Shown: in pieces, positions 56,575 through 62,915 of the stretch
How positions within the stretch are numbered: position 1 is the first letter of the stretch
Layout of the letters: the number at the start of each line of letters is the position of its first letter
The notes under the pieces: model-generated
What the model saw: only the letters and a program-made list of their open reading frames with translations
What the model was told of the DNA's origin: nothing
The model's database searches: none
From: Tsukamurella asaccharolytica
GTDB lineage: Bacteria > Actinomycetota > Actinomycetes > Mycobacteriales > Mycobacteriaceae
DNA: 64,000 nt
Assembly (NCBI RefSeq): GCF_007858435.1
Contig: NZ_VIGW01000002.1
Span: 372,001-436,000, forward strand
Direction of reading: 5' to 3'
Position numbers and translations under genes: made by a program

Positions 56575-56795
56575 CGGCCCGTTCCGGGCTCGCCTTTCGG
56601 ACGCCCGGCGGTGGTGCGGGCCGACGGTGCTGCGGCCGACGGCGACGTCGGTGGAACGGTCCCCTGGCTACACCCGAGGGTATCCGCGGCACGCCTCACA
56701 CCGTCCGGTACCTCGCCCCGACGGCTTCATAGGTGCGCGGCGCCCGCAGGTCAGCGGTCAGGAGAGTCATTCCGTGGTGCGCCACGTCGACTGAC

Positions 56796-57494
56796 TCAGT
56801 CCACCGGGATCGTGGTGGTACCGAGGAGGTCGCCGAGCTGCCACGGGTCGAGGCCGTTGGCGGCGTTCATGTCGCATCGGACGCTGCCGTAGCCCTCCGG
56901 CAACCCGCCGCCGTAGCCGCTGCCGTCGGTGTACTGGTGGATCGCGAAGCGCCGCCCCAATTCGGGCGCCCGGGAGAAGTCGGGCAGCGCGCCGTACGAG
57001 GGCACCACGAACGGCATCTCGGGCAGCGTCGGCCAGATGCTGATGTCGTTGGGGTTGAGGTAGCCGATGCAGCGGGTCGGCCGCGGATCCGCGCCGCCGC
57101 CGCGCCAGTCGGACGCGCCCCAGGTGAACCGATTGAAGGCGTCGGAGTGGTCGCCCACGATCTGCCCGCCCCAGGACTCCGCATCCGCCATCGTCACCAC
57201 GTCGGGCCGGTCCTCGCTCTGCATCTCCAGGTGCACGGCGAGGCTGTCCTCCCAGTTGGGACGCACCACGGCGTAGACGATGGCGCCCACCAGACGGTCG
57301 TCGTCGAGCATGCGCCGCACCGTGTCCCAGTTGGCGGCGAAGCGACGGTCGCGGTACGTGCCGTCGTTGGAGCGGATGGCCACCCACCGGTAGGGGTAGG
57401 TTTCGGGAAGCGGCGGCTGCCACTCGGAGACGTCCGCGTAGAGGGTGTCCCGCTGCAGCCGTGCCGCCCGCGCCCGCCTCAGTCGCTTCCTCAC
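56796..57494 (-). CDS. Glycoside-hydrolase-like protein (GH25-type barrel)
   Basis: 232 residues resembling lysozyme-like TIM barrels: LYADVSEWQPPLPETYPYRWVAIRSNDGTYRD at the start and MADAESWGG, with IHQYTDGSGYGGG near the end. Acidic residues at D/E positions (DVSEW, DAESW) fit GH25 catalysis. No signal peptide, so location is unclear; it may be a domesticated phage lysin. GTG start after TAGCGT with seven bases between (leaderless); an ATG at 57527 is the alternative. Confidence 0.75.
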   Translation of the reverse strand: MRKRLRRARAARLQRDTLYADVSEWQPPLPETYPYRWVAIRSNDGTYRDRRFAANWDTVRRMLDDDRLVGAIVYAVVRPNWEDSLAVHLEMQSEDRPDVVTMADAESWGGQIVGDHSDAFNRFTWGASDWRGGGADPRPTRCIGYLNPNDISIWPTLPEMPFVVPSYGALPDFSRAPELGRRFAIHQYTDGSGYGGGLPEGYGSVRCDMNAANGLDPWQLGDLLGTTTIPVD

Positions 57495-57588
57495 CCCGCC
57501 AACGCTACCCCCGACAACCCCCGTCATGAGGGGCGCTTTACCCGGTCTTGGGTTGCGCGAACGACTTTCGTGCGGGCAATCTGGTCTG

Positions 57589-58281
57589 ATGCCCACCCTC
57601 GCCCGGCGCAGCCGGTTCTGCCTGGCCGCCGCCGTGCTCGTCGCGGCCGTCATCGCCCTCGGCCTGCTCGTCGGGTGGCGGCCCGTCACCGAGACCGACG
57701 GCGAGGTGCTGGAGGAGATGATCGAGCACCGCGACACGGCCACGACCTCGGTGATGACGCTCATCACGAACGTCTTCTCGCCCGGCGGCACGATCGCGCT
57801 CGGCGTCCTCGTCGCCGCACTCCTGGTCTGGCGTCGTTCCGCCGCATCCGCCGTCTTCGTGCTCGGCAGCACGGCGGTCGCCGCAGCGGCCACCCTTGCG
57901 CTGAAATACACCTTCGCCCGACAGCGTCCGCCGCTCATCGATCACCTCGCGAACGAGACCGACTACGGCTTCCCCTCGGGCCATGTCACCGGCACAACGG
58001 CCCTGCTCCTGGCCACGACGGTGGCGGTCACCGCGAGCTGGACCGCCCGCCGGCGCCTCCTGGCTCTCCTCGTCCCCGCCGCAGTGATCGGCGCGGTGGC
58101 GGCGAGCCGGCTGTACCTGGGCGTGCACTGGTTCTCGGACACCGCGGCCGGTTTCGCGATCGGGCTGGCGGGCGTCGCCGTGGGACTGGCGGTCCTTCCG
58201 CCTGCGTCGTGGGCACGGTGGGACCGCCAGCTGGCCGACACCGTCCGGCGTCGTCGCGCTTCGCGAACACACCCCGTGTGA
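57589..58281 (+). CDS. PAP2-family membrane phosphatase
   Basis: 230 residues, about six helices. Complete phosphatase signature: KYTFARQRPP near 105, FPSGHVTGT near 130 and SRLYLGVHWFSDTAAG near 185. Likely acts on lipid phosphates such as undecaprenyl diphosphate or phosphatidic acid. Last host gene before the prophage. Confidence 0.92.
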   Translation: MPTLARRSRFCLAAAVLVAAVIALGLLVGWRPVTETDGEVLEEMIEHRDTATTSVMTLITNVFSPGGTIALGVLVAALLVWRRSAASAVFVLGSTAVAAAATLALKYTFARQRPPLIDHLANETDYGFPSGHVTGTTALLLATTVAVTASWTARRRLLALLVPAAVIGAVAASRLYLGVHWFSDTAAGFAIGLAGVAVGLAVLPPASWARWDRQLADTVRRRRASRTHPV

Positions 58282-58311
58282 CTCCCGCCCTTCGACGGGG
58301 GGACGCGACAG

Positions 58312-58344
58312 AAACGCCGGGTCAGACGAACTGACCCGGCGTTT
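58312..58344 (+). terminator. Intrinsic terminator after PAP2 gene
   Basis: Perfect 14-base stem AAACGCCGGGTCAG / CTGACCCGGCGTTT with loop ACGAA, followed by TTTCCTGT. Works on both strands and also lies at the 3' side of the tRNA scar. Confidence 0.9.
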
Positions 58345-58350
58345 TCCTGT

Positions 58351-58383
58351 GCGCCCGAAGGGATTCGAACCCCTGACCTTCTG
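58351..58383 (-). other. Truncated tRNA 3' end (attachment-site core)
   Basis: The minus strand reads the 3' part of a tRNA: the end of the anticodon stem, a GGGGTTCGAATCCC-type T-arm and CGGGCGC acceptor, with no 5' half upstream. This is the displaced fragment left when a phage integrates in a tRNA; the complete tRNA should be at the far end of the element. Acceptor GCGCCCG suggests tRNA-Arg or tRNA-Lys. Confidence 0.85.
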
Positions 58384-58409
58384 GCACTAACAGGCCGCCT
58401 TGCGGCGTC

Positions 58410-58475
58410 TTGTAGTTGCCATCTTGCCCGCACATTCCGTTTACATTCGCCTTTCGTGGCGGCTTGTGGCTGCCA
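58410..58475 (+). repeat. Direct repeats next to the attachment site
   Basis: TTGTAGTTGCCA (58410-58421) and TTGTGGCTGCCA (58464-58475) differ at two of twelve bases and are 54 bases apart, just inside the element. Their place suggests integrase arm-type sites. No gene is in 58384-58517. Confidence 0.4.
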
Positions 58476-58517
58476 CTTCCGGTGGTTCCTGCGGATTACG
58501 GACCCGTGAAAGACCCG

Positions 58518-58913
58518 TCACCAGTTCTCGTTGCCCAGTATAGACATGATCAAGCCTGGCTTCTTCGGCAGCGGAGCGGGCCGCGGATCGGCCGGCGGAT
58601 CACACGGCGTCGCCGTCGCCATCGCCAGGCGGATCCGGTCAGCGAAGTCGCTGGGCTTCTCCTTGCCGGCGAGGAGCCCGTTGAGGTCGCGGGCGACATC
58701 CTTGTGCCAGCCGACGCGACCGCGCAGCACGACGCGCAGCGACGGCATCATGCCGCCCTTCGTCTCGACGGACTCGATGGCGCCGAGCGGTACGACCCAC
58801 GGGCCGGTGAACCCGCCACGCGCCTTCGCCGAGGACCCCTTGAAGGTAAAGGTCAGCGTCCGACCGATCTCGTCGAGCACCGCGGTGCCGCCGGTGCCGG
58901 TAAACGTCTCCAT
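58518..58913 (-). CDS. DUF4429-like protein
   Basis: 131 residues (or 135 from an ATG at 58925) of the DUF4429/SHOCT-associated type: TFTFKGSSAKARGGFTGPWV, VPLGAIESVETK and GMMPSLRVVLRG, then a C-terminal Pro-rich tail. Found in actinobacteria and their phages; function unknown. First gene after the attachment site. Confidence 0.65.
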   Translation of the reverse strand: METFTGTGGTAVLDEIGRTLTFTFKGSSAKARGGFTGPWVVPLGAIESVETKGGMMPSLRVVLRGRVGWHKDVARDLNGLLAGKEKPSDFADRIRLAMATATPCDPPADPRPAPLPKKPGLIMSILGNENW

Positions 58914-59068
58914 ATTGCAGATCATGCCACTGCAGGGGCGAGCGGAACAGCCCCCTCCGTAGAACCCGCTTCACCTGGGACTTTGCATCGATACTTGCAC
59001 TCAAATCGAAAGCCATGTATCCTGCGCATCCCCGTGTGATAGGATAGATACAGAGCACGTGCACGAAA

Positions 59069-59100
59069 GAGCCCGAGATCGCTTCTCAGATCTCGGGCTC
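59069..59100 (-). terminator. Hairpin terminator
   Basis: Perfect 12-base stem GAGCCCGAGATC / GATCTCGGGCTC with an 8-base loop, followed on the minus strand by TTTCGTG. The surrounding 58914-59219 stretch shows no convincing gene; a TAGGAT box at 59040-59045 on the plus strand could drive a very short transcript ending here. Confidence 0.6.
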
Positions 59101-59219
59101 GCACTTGTTCGATTCAATGTCGGCCGCACGGGGCCTGTTCCTGGCAGAACAACCCCAGTCTACGCGCTGACACTCCATTTCACAACCCGGGCAACCGTGC
59201 CCGAGACAGGAGTGCTGCT

Positions 59220-59390
59220 ATGGCACCTACCGAAATCAACGCTGCGCCAACGACAGTGAACAGGTCGTCCCTGTGGGGCGCCCGTGTCAAGTTGGCGTAC
59301 CGCGTCGCGCGACTCGTGCAGTTCGTGCATTGGCTGTGGGAGCACGCGCCCGGCTTCATCACGCAGCTCGCCGAGTGGTGGTCGTTGTAG
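59220..59390 (+). CDS. Small phage protein, amphipathic C-terminus
   Basis: 56 residues beginning MAPTEINAAPTTVNRSS. AGGAG lies seven bases before the ATG. The C-terminal half (YRVARLVQFVHWLWEHAPGF) is amphipathic and Trp-rich, as in proteins that lie on membranes. No family recognised. Close to a leaderless zinc-ribbon gene downstream. Confidence 0.6.
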   Translation: MAPTEINAAPTTVNRSSLWGARVKLAYRVARLVQFVHWLWEHAPGFITQLAEWWSL

Positions 59391-59429
59391 CCCCACTGCA
59401 TGTCGGTGGCCGGTCGTACCGTCGGCGCC

Positions 59430-59603
59430 ATGGTGAGCGTGGAGATCGGCCCGAAGCGGTGCGAGGCGTGCGGTAGCTGGTTCGGGCCGCACCGCGTGCT
59501 CGTCGGGTGGGACAACCTGCACGATCCGCCGTGCCGGTCGTACACGTGCCGCGCGTGCGGGCACGTCACCCACGTGCTGCACCTGCGGTACGTAGACCGG
59601 TAG
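59430..59603 (+). CDS. Small zinc-ribbon protein
   Basis: 57 residues. Two CxxC knuckles (CEACG near 11, CRACG near 40) and an extra Cys form a likely zinc ribbon. TACCGT lies seven bases before the ATG, so it is leaderless. Probably nucleic-acid binding; role unknown. Confidence 0.6.
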   Translation: MVSVEIGPKRCEACGSWFGPHRVLVGWDNLHDPPCRSYTCRACGHVTHVLHLRYVDR

Positions 59604-59629
59604 CCCCGAGCCGTGGGGCGCGGGGCTAC
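59600..59629. terminator. Bidirectional terminator between convergent phage genes
   Basis: Perfect 9-base stem GTAGCCCCG / CGGGGCTAC with a 12-base loop between convergent genes. Confidence 0.6.
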
Positions 59630-59644
59630 GTGGGCCGGACCGGG

Positions 59645-60137
59645 TCAGCGGTTCCCGGGGCACGAGGCCGCGTTGTTCGGGCACCACGGCTTCGACGGCA
59701 CCGCGCCGCCGGCGCCCTGATGCTGGGCGGCCTCCGCGGCGGCCTTCGCGCGCTGCGCCTGCTGCCGCGCGTACTCCGCCGACTTCGCGTTCGCGTTCGC
59801 CGACACCTGCCGGTCGTACTCCGCCTTCGCCGCGTCGTACGCCTTCATCGCCTTCTCGTGCTCGGCCTTCTCCGCTGGGGTCGCGTTCGCCGGTAGATCC
59901 TTCGGCTTCTCCGGGTTCGACGCCGTCACCGACGGGATCGACACGGGCACGTCGTAGCTCGGCGACCCCTTCCCGTCCCCCGGGCTCGGGGCCGCGGCGG
60001 GCGAGCCGGTGCCGACCGAGGTGCTGCTGTTCCCGTCGCCGGGATCGGCGTAGGACGCGGCGGTCGGGGTCGCGAAGATCATCGCGGCCAGGGCGGCACC
60101 GGCGGCCATCATGGCGGCGTGCTGCTTGATCGTGGGC
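59645..60137 (-). CDS. Secreted protein with coiled-coil segment
   Basis: 163 residues. Signal peptide MPTIKQHAAMMAAGAALAAM ends near TAASYA. Then a Gly/Ser/Pro-rich stretch, and a charged helical region (EKAEHEKAMKAYDAAKAEYD) and a C-terminal CPNNAASCPGNR with two cysteines. GAGGAG site before the ATG. A prophage gene for an exported protein is often expressed in the lysogen and may change the host surface; function unknown. Confidence 0.7.
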
Positions 60138-60266
60138 ATGGCTGTACTCCTCGGGTGGGGTGTGGGTGATCGCCCCGCAGAGGTGCGGGGTCTTGCGCCT
60201 CCGCGAGTGCGGGGCGTCGTGCCCGCCCCTCCCATGACGGAGGGGCGCCGGCTGGCCGGGTACGGG

Positions 60267-60530
60267 CTACTTGGCGGCAGGCCAGGGGCCGTGCGCGCGG
60301 TCGCATCCGCGGGCGCACACGCACGGGCCGTCGGCGTAGCAGCCCCCGCAGTCCGGGCAGACGGGGCGGGCCGTGGCCTTCGAGCGCGCGGTGTTCTTCC
60401 AGCTCTGGAGCACGACGCCGTGAAGCTTGAACTGGTGCGGCCCCGCGTGGCCCGACGTCCGCGAGCAGTCGACCTTGACGCTCGGGCACGCCTTGTTCGG
60501 AGTCTTCGCCCGGCACCGTCGAGCGCTCAT
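60267..60530 (-). CDS. Cys-rich phage protein with GHxGPH motif
   Basis: 87 residues. CSRTSGHAGPHQF is the C-x-GHxGPH motif frequent in actinophage small proteins; a second cluster (CPDCGGCYADGPCVCARGC) may bind zinc. ATG overlaps the upstream stop (ATGA). Function unknown. Confidence 0.65.
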   Translation of the reverse strand: MSARRCRAKTPNKACPSVKVDCSRTSGHAGPHQFKLHGVVLQSWKNTARSKATARPVCPDCGGCYADGPCVCARGCDRAHGPWPAAK

Positions 60531-60763
60531 CGGTTCGCCGCCTTGCGGATCTTGCGGGCCACCGTCTGCAGGTAGCGACGCTCGGGGCCGGCGACGGATT
60601 CGAGGCGCTTCGCGATCGTGGCGAGCGCGAGGTCGGCGTCCTGGAAGGTCGCGGTGGTCGCGCTCATCGTCGCGGTGCCGTCGCCCCAGAACGCGAGTTC
60701 CAGGTGCCGGATGTGCATGGCGGTCAGGCCGGTGATCTTGGTGGGCGTGGCGGTGGTGGTCAT
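60527..60763 (-). CDS. Hypothetical phage protein
   Basis: 78 residues, MTTTATPTKITGLTAMHIRH. Not recognised. GGAG before the ATG. It is the first gene of a leftward operon controlled by the promoter at 60793-60817. Confidence 0.6.
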   Translation of the reverse strand: MTTTATPTKITGLTAMHIRHLELAFWGDGTATMSATTATFQDADLALATIAKRLESVAGPERRYLQTVARKIRKAANR

Positions 60764-60792
60764 TTGTTTCTCCGTTCCTCGGTGATGACACC

Positions 60793-60866
60793 AAGCTATA
60801 CCCTAGCTAGGTCATTGGCAAGTGTTCTGACGGAACATTTTCAAAACCCCAGCTAGGGGGTAGGAT
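60793..60866. promoter_or_regulatory. Divergent prophage control region with two operators
   Basis: Leftward promoter: TTGCCA -35, 17 bases, TAGCTT -10; its spacer holds the perfect palindrome CCTAGCTAGG (60802-60811). Rightward promoter: TTTTCA -35 (60838-60843), 17 bases, TAGGAT -10 (60861-60866); its spacer holds CCCCAGCTAGGGG (60847-60859). One protein bound at both would block both directions, as in a phage switch. Confidence 0.6.
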
Positions 60867-60873
60867 CGAGCGC

Positions 60874-61083
60874 ATGACGACCAGGTATCTCGCACTCACC
60901 GACATAGCCGACATAGGAGGCCACCCTCTTGAGCGGCTGAAATCCCGCGTGCGCACAGGCAACTTCCCGCCTGCAGACGCAATGGTCGGCGTCGGCCCGC
61001 ACCAACGCCGTCGACTCGGCTGGCTGCCCGCGACCGTCTCCGAATACTTACCCGAAAACTTTTCCCTGGATTCGGTTGACTAA
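60874..61083 (+). CDS. Small helix-turn-helix-like DNA-binding protein
   Basis: 69 residues beginning MTTRYLALTDIADIGGH. The pattern (LTDIADIGG...RVRTGNFPPADAMVG...RRRLGWLPATVSEYL) is like AlpA/MerR-type excisionase or small phage repressors, with a wing that reads RTGNFPP. It is leaderless, starting seven bases after TAGGAT, and diverges from the leftward operon. Candidate for the repressor or Cro-like/Xis protein of the switch. Confidence 0.65.
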   Translation: MTTRYLALTDIADIGGHPLERLKSRVRTGNFPPADAMVGVGPHQRRRLGWLPATVSEYLPENFSLDSVD

Positions 61084-61105
61084 TACCCTAGCTATGGCTT
61101 AGACT
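61076..61105 (+). promoter_or_regulatory. Prophage promoter with third operator
   Basis: TTGACT -35 (61076-61081), 18-base spacer, TAGACT -10 (61100-61105). The spacer contains CCCTAGCTATGG (61086-61097), a variant of the palindrome at 60802. It reads into the small membrane-protein genes at 61132 and 61354. Confidence 0.6.
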
Positions 61106-61131
61106 GGTGTTACCAACAACGAGGGGAGGTG

Positions 61132-61260
61132 ATGAATTTGGACGAAGCCCGCATCGGGCTCGTGCTAGCGGGGCTGACCCTCCTGGTCAACCTCTGGATG
61201 GCAATCCAGAACCGCAAGCCACAACCCCCGAAGGGCCGACACCGCAAGAAGCGGAAGTAG
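61132..61260 (+). CDS. 42-residue single-helix membrane protein
   Basis: MNLDEARIGLVLAGLTLLVN starts it, with a single hydrophobic helix (residues 8-25) and a strongly basic tail (KGRHRKKRK). GAGGGGAGG ribosome site. The layout matches small phage membrane proteins such as superinfection-exclusion or holin-like factors; unproven. Confidence 0.65.
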   Translation: MNLDEARIGLVLAGLTLLVNLWMAIQNRKPQPPKGRHRKKRK

Positions 61261-61268
61261 CCCCCAAC

Positions 61269-61303
61269 CGGGGACCGGGCGGAATGTGGCCGCCTGGTCC
61301 CCG
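61269..61303 (+). terminator. Hairpin between two small membrane-protein genes
   Basis: Stem CGGGGACC..GGCGG / CCGCC..GGTCCCCG. Followed by TACAGT (61314-61319) and TAGCTAG (61321-61327), which may be a further promoter with a half operator. Confidence 0.5.
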
Positions 61304-61353
61304 ACCGGGGACTTACAGTGTAGCTAGACAAACACGCAGGAAGGAGACCCAGA

Positions 61354-61509
61354 ATGCTCCGACGAAACTACGACCTCGTCGCCACCGCGGGATCAGCCGG
61401 CGTGCTCCTCGCGATCGGTGCGCCCTGGCCGCTGTGGCTGGTTCTCGGCGGCATCGTCACCTTCCAGGTGGCGAACCGGATCACGCGCCGCTCCCCTGCG
61501 GCGACCTGA
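61354..61509 (+). CDS. 51-residue membrane protein
   Basis: Begins MLRRNYDLVATAGSAGVLLA and has two likely helices (about 8-24 and 26-42) with a basic end. AAGGAGA before the ATG. Unknown function; with the previous gene probably part of one rightward unit. Confidence 0.6.
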   Translation: MLRRNYDLVATAGSAGVLLAIGAPWPLWLVLGGIVTFQVANRITRRSPAAT

Positions 61510-61525
61510 CCCGGAGACGACGAAA

Positions 61526-61560
61526 GCGGCCCCTCACCCTGGGGATGGGTGAGGGGCCGC
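61526..61560. terminator. Terminator between convergent phage operons
   Basis: Perfect 14-base stem GCGGCCCCTCACCC / GGGTGAGGGGCCGC, loop TGGGGAT, between the rightward small genes and the leftward lysis cassette. Confidence 0.85.
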
Positions 61561-61579
61561 ACTTCGTGCTCAAGATGGC

Positions 61580-61975
61580 CTAGACGAGGTCGCTGATTTC
61601 CTCCGGCGGCTCCGGCAACGGCGCGTCCGGCGCGTGCCGCCGCAGGACGTCCTTCAAGTCCCGCACGTGATCACGGAACGCCCACAGCCGCCGCTGCGCT
61701 CGGTCGAGCGCCTCCTCGAGCTTGTTGACCCGCTCCCGCAGATCCGGGACGACACGGTCGTAGTCGGCGCGCAGCTCGTGCAGCTCCGCGCTTATCCGGC
61801 CCAGCTCGTCCTGCGACACCTGCGCGATCTTCCTCGCTTGCCACCACCGGCCGGTCGCACCGAGCACACCGGGGATCCGCGCCGCAATCTTCGATCCGAG
61901 TGCGGGCGGGCCGAAGATGAGCATGATGGCCAGCCACAACAGCCAGGGCACCCCTGCGGGTGCCGCCCAGTTCAC
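61580..61975 (-). CDS. Membrane protein with coiled coil, last gene of lysis cassette
   Basis: 131 residues: an N-terminal hydrophobic helix (VPWLLWLAIMLIFGPPAL) then a long charged helix rich in heptads (RADYDRVVPDLRERVNKLEE). GTG start overlaps the previous stop (GTGA), AGGAG site upstream. Layout is like a spanin or a tail-lysis accessory protein; function unknown. Confidence 0.65.
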   Translation of the reverse strand: MNWAAPAGVPWLLWLAIMLIFGPPALGSKIAARIPGVLGATGRWWQARKIAQVSQDELGRISAELHELRADYDRVVPDLRERVNKLEEALDRAQRRLWAFRDHVRDLKDVLRRHAPDAPLPEPPEEISDLV

Positions 61976-62382
61976 TCGGGCTCCTGGCGCGCGTAGCCGA
62001 GCGCGATACCCGCCATCGCGGCGCCGAAGATCGTGACGATGGCCGGGCCGCGAATACCGTCCCACCACGGATGCCCCGACACCTCGACCCACTGCCCCAC
62101 CGCGAGGGTGAGGTAGGTGGCGGCGCCGAGCCACATCCCCGCGATGCAGACGGTGCGCCACCTCGCCCAGAACCCGACCAGCGCGACGACGCCCGCGATG
62201 AGGCAGAGCGCGCCCCACACTGGCATCGGCGCGGCGGCCTCGATGAGGTTGAGCTGCGGAGCCGTCTCACCGCCGGGGAGGACGTAGTCGATGCCGCGCA
62301 GGATCGGTTCGACCGGCACGATGCCGACGACGACGTTGCGCGCGTGTGGTGGGAGGAGCGGCACCCACGTGCCGCGCTTCAC
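61972..62382 (-). CDS. Phage membrane protein
   Basis: 136 residues with about three to four hydrophobic segments (WGALCLIAGVVALVGFW, CIAGMWLGAATYLTLAV, AIVTIFGAAMAGIALGY). GTG start overlaps the holin stop. Could be a second holin or antiholin. Function inferred from position only. Confidence 0.65.
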   Translation of the reverse strand: MKRGTWVPLLPPHARNVVVGIVPVEPILRGIDYVLPGGETAPQLNLIEAAAPMPVWGALCLIAGVVALVGFWARWRTVCIAGMWLGAATYLTLAVGQWVEVSGHPWWDGIRGPAIVTIFGAAMAGIALGYARQEPE

Positions 62383-62765
62383 TCGATGCCCCGGTGGCGC
62401 CCGGTCGTGCCGTCGGCCGGGCTGGTGTCGGTGTTCGCCACCGCCGGAGCGACCGCCGCGCCGCCGATGAGGAACGTCACGAGCGGCATCCACGCGTCGA
62501 GCTGCCCGTCCTGCAGCAAGCCGTAGCCGATCGCGAGGGCCTGCCCGGCGGCGAGCACCGCGTAGAACGCGGCTCGGAACGTCGACACCGAGCGGGCCTG
62601 CACCGCCGAGATCACCGGTCCGAGCACCGCGGTGGCGAGCGCGACCCACAGGGTCGCCTTCTGCTGGTCGAGGACGCTGTACCCGACGAGGAGCGTCGAG
62701 AGCAGCGGGAGGAGCGCGTACGCCCCGGCGCGGACGTCCGCCCAGGTGCGGATGTTGAGCAGCAT
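62379..62765 (-). CDS. Putative holin
   Basis: 128 residues, four hydrophobic helices (AYALLPLLSTLLVGYSVL, WVALATAVLGPVISAV, AFYAVLAAGQALAIGYGLL, MPLVTFLIGGAAVAPAV) and a polar tail. Topology and place after the endolysin fit actinophage holins that release the lysin through the membrane. Confidence 0.65.
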   Translation of the reverse strand: MLLNIRTWADVRAGAYALLPLLSTLLVGYSVLDQQKATLWVALATAVLGPVISAVQARSVSTFRAAFYAVLAAGQALAIGYGLLQDGQLDAWMPLVTFLIGGAAVAPAVANTDTSPADGTTGRHRGIE

Positions 62766-62768
62766 GAT

Positions 62769-62915
62769 CTACAGACCTCCGTAGCGGAATGCGAGCTTGA
62801 ACGTGGTGATCGCGGCCACCGTGGCCGCGACGGTGTACAGCGCGGTGTACCCGGCGCGCGCGAGCACGGGGCCGGCGGCGAGACGGGTGAACTCGAGCCG
62901 CTGCGCGCCGGTCAC
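62769..62915 (-). CDS. 48-residue single-helix membrane protein
   Basis: VTGAQRLEFTRLAAG at the start; one membrane helix (YTALYTVAATVAAITTFKL). GTG start overlaps the endolysin stop (GTGA). Its place between endolysin and holin suggests a role in lysis timing. Confidence 0.6.
   Translation of the reverse strand: MTGAQRLEFTRLAAGPVLARAGYTALYTVAATVAAITTFKLAFRYGGL

Noticed and set aside
56575-56795. Extra gene between the CocE-type and GH25-like genes
   Set aside because: Short frames only, no conserved residues or ribosome sites; convergent 3' untranslated region.
59138-59153. TGTTC-N6-GAACA palindrome in the prophage as a LexA site
   Set aside because: The half-sites are in the wrong order and spacing for the actinobacterial LexA box, so only a generic palindrome remains.
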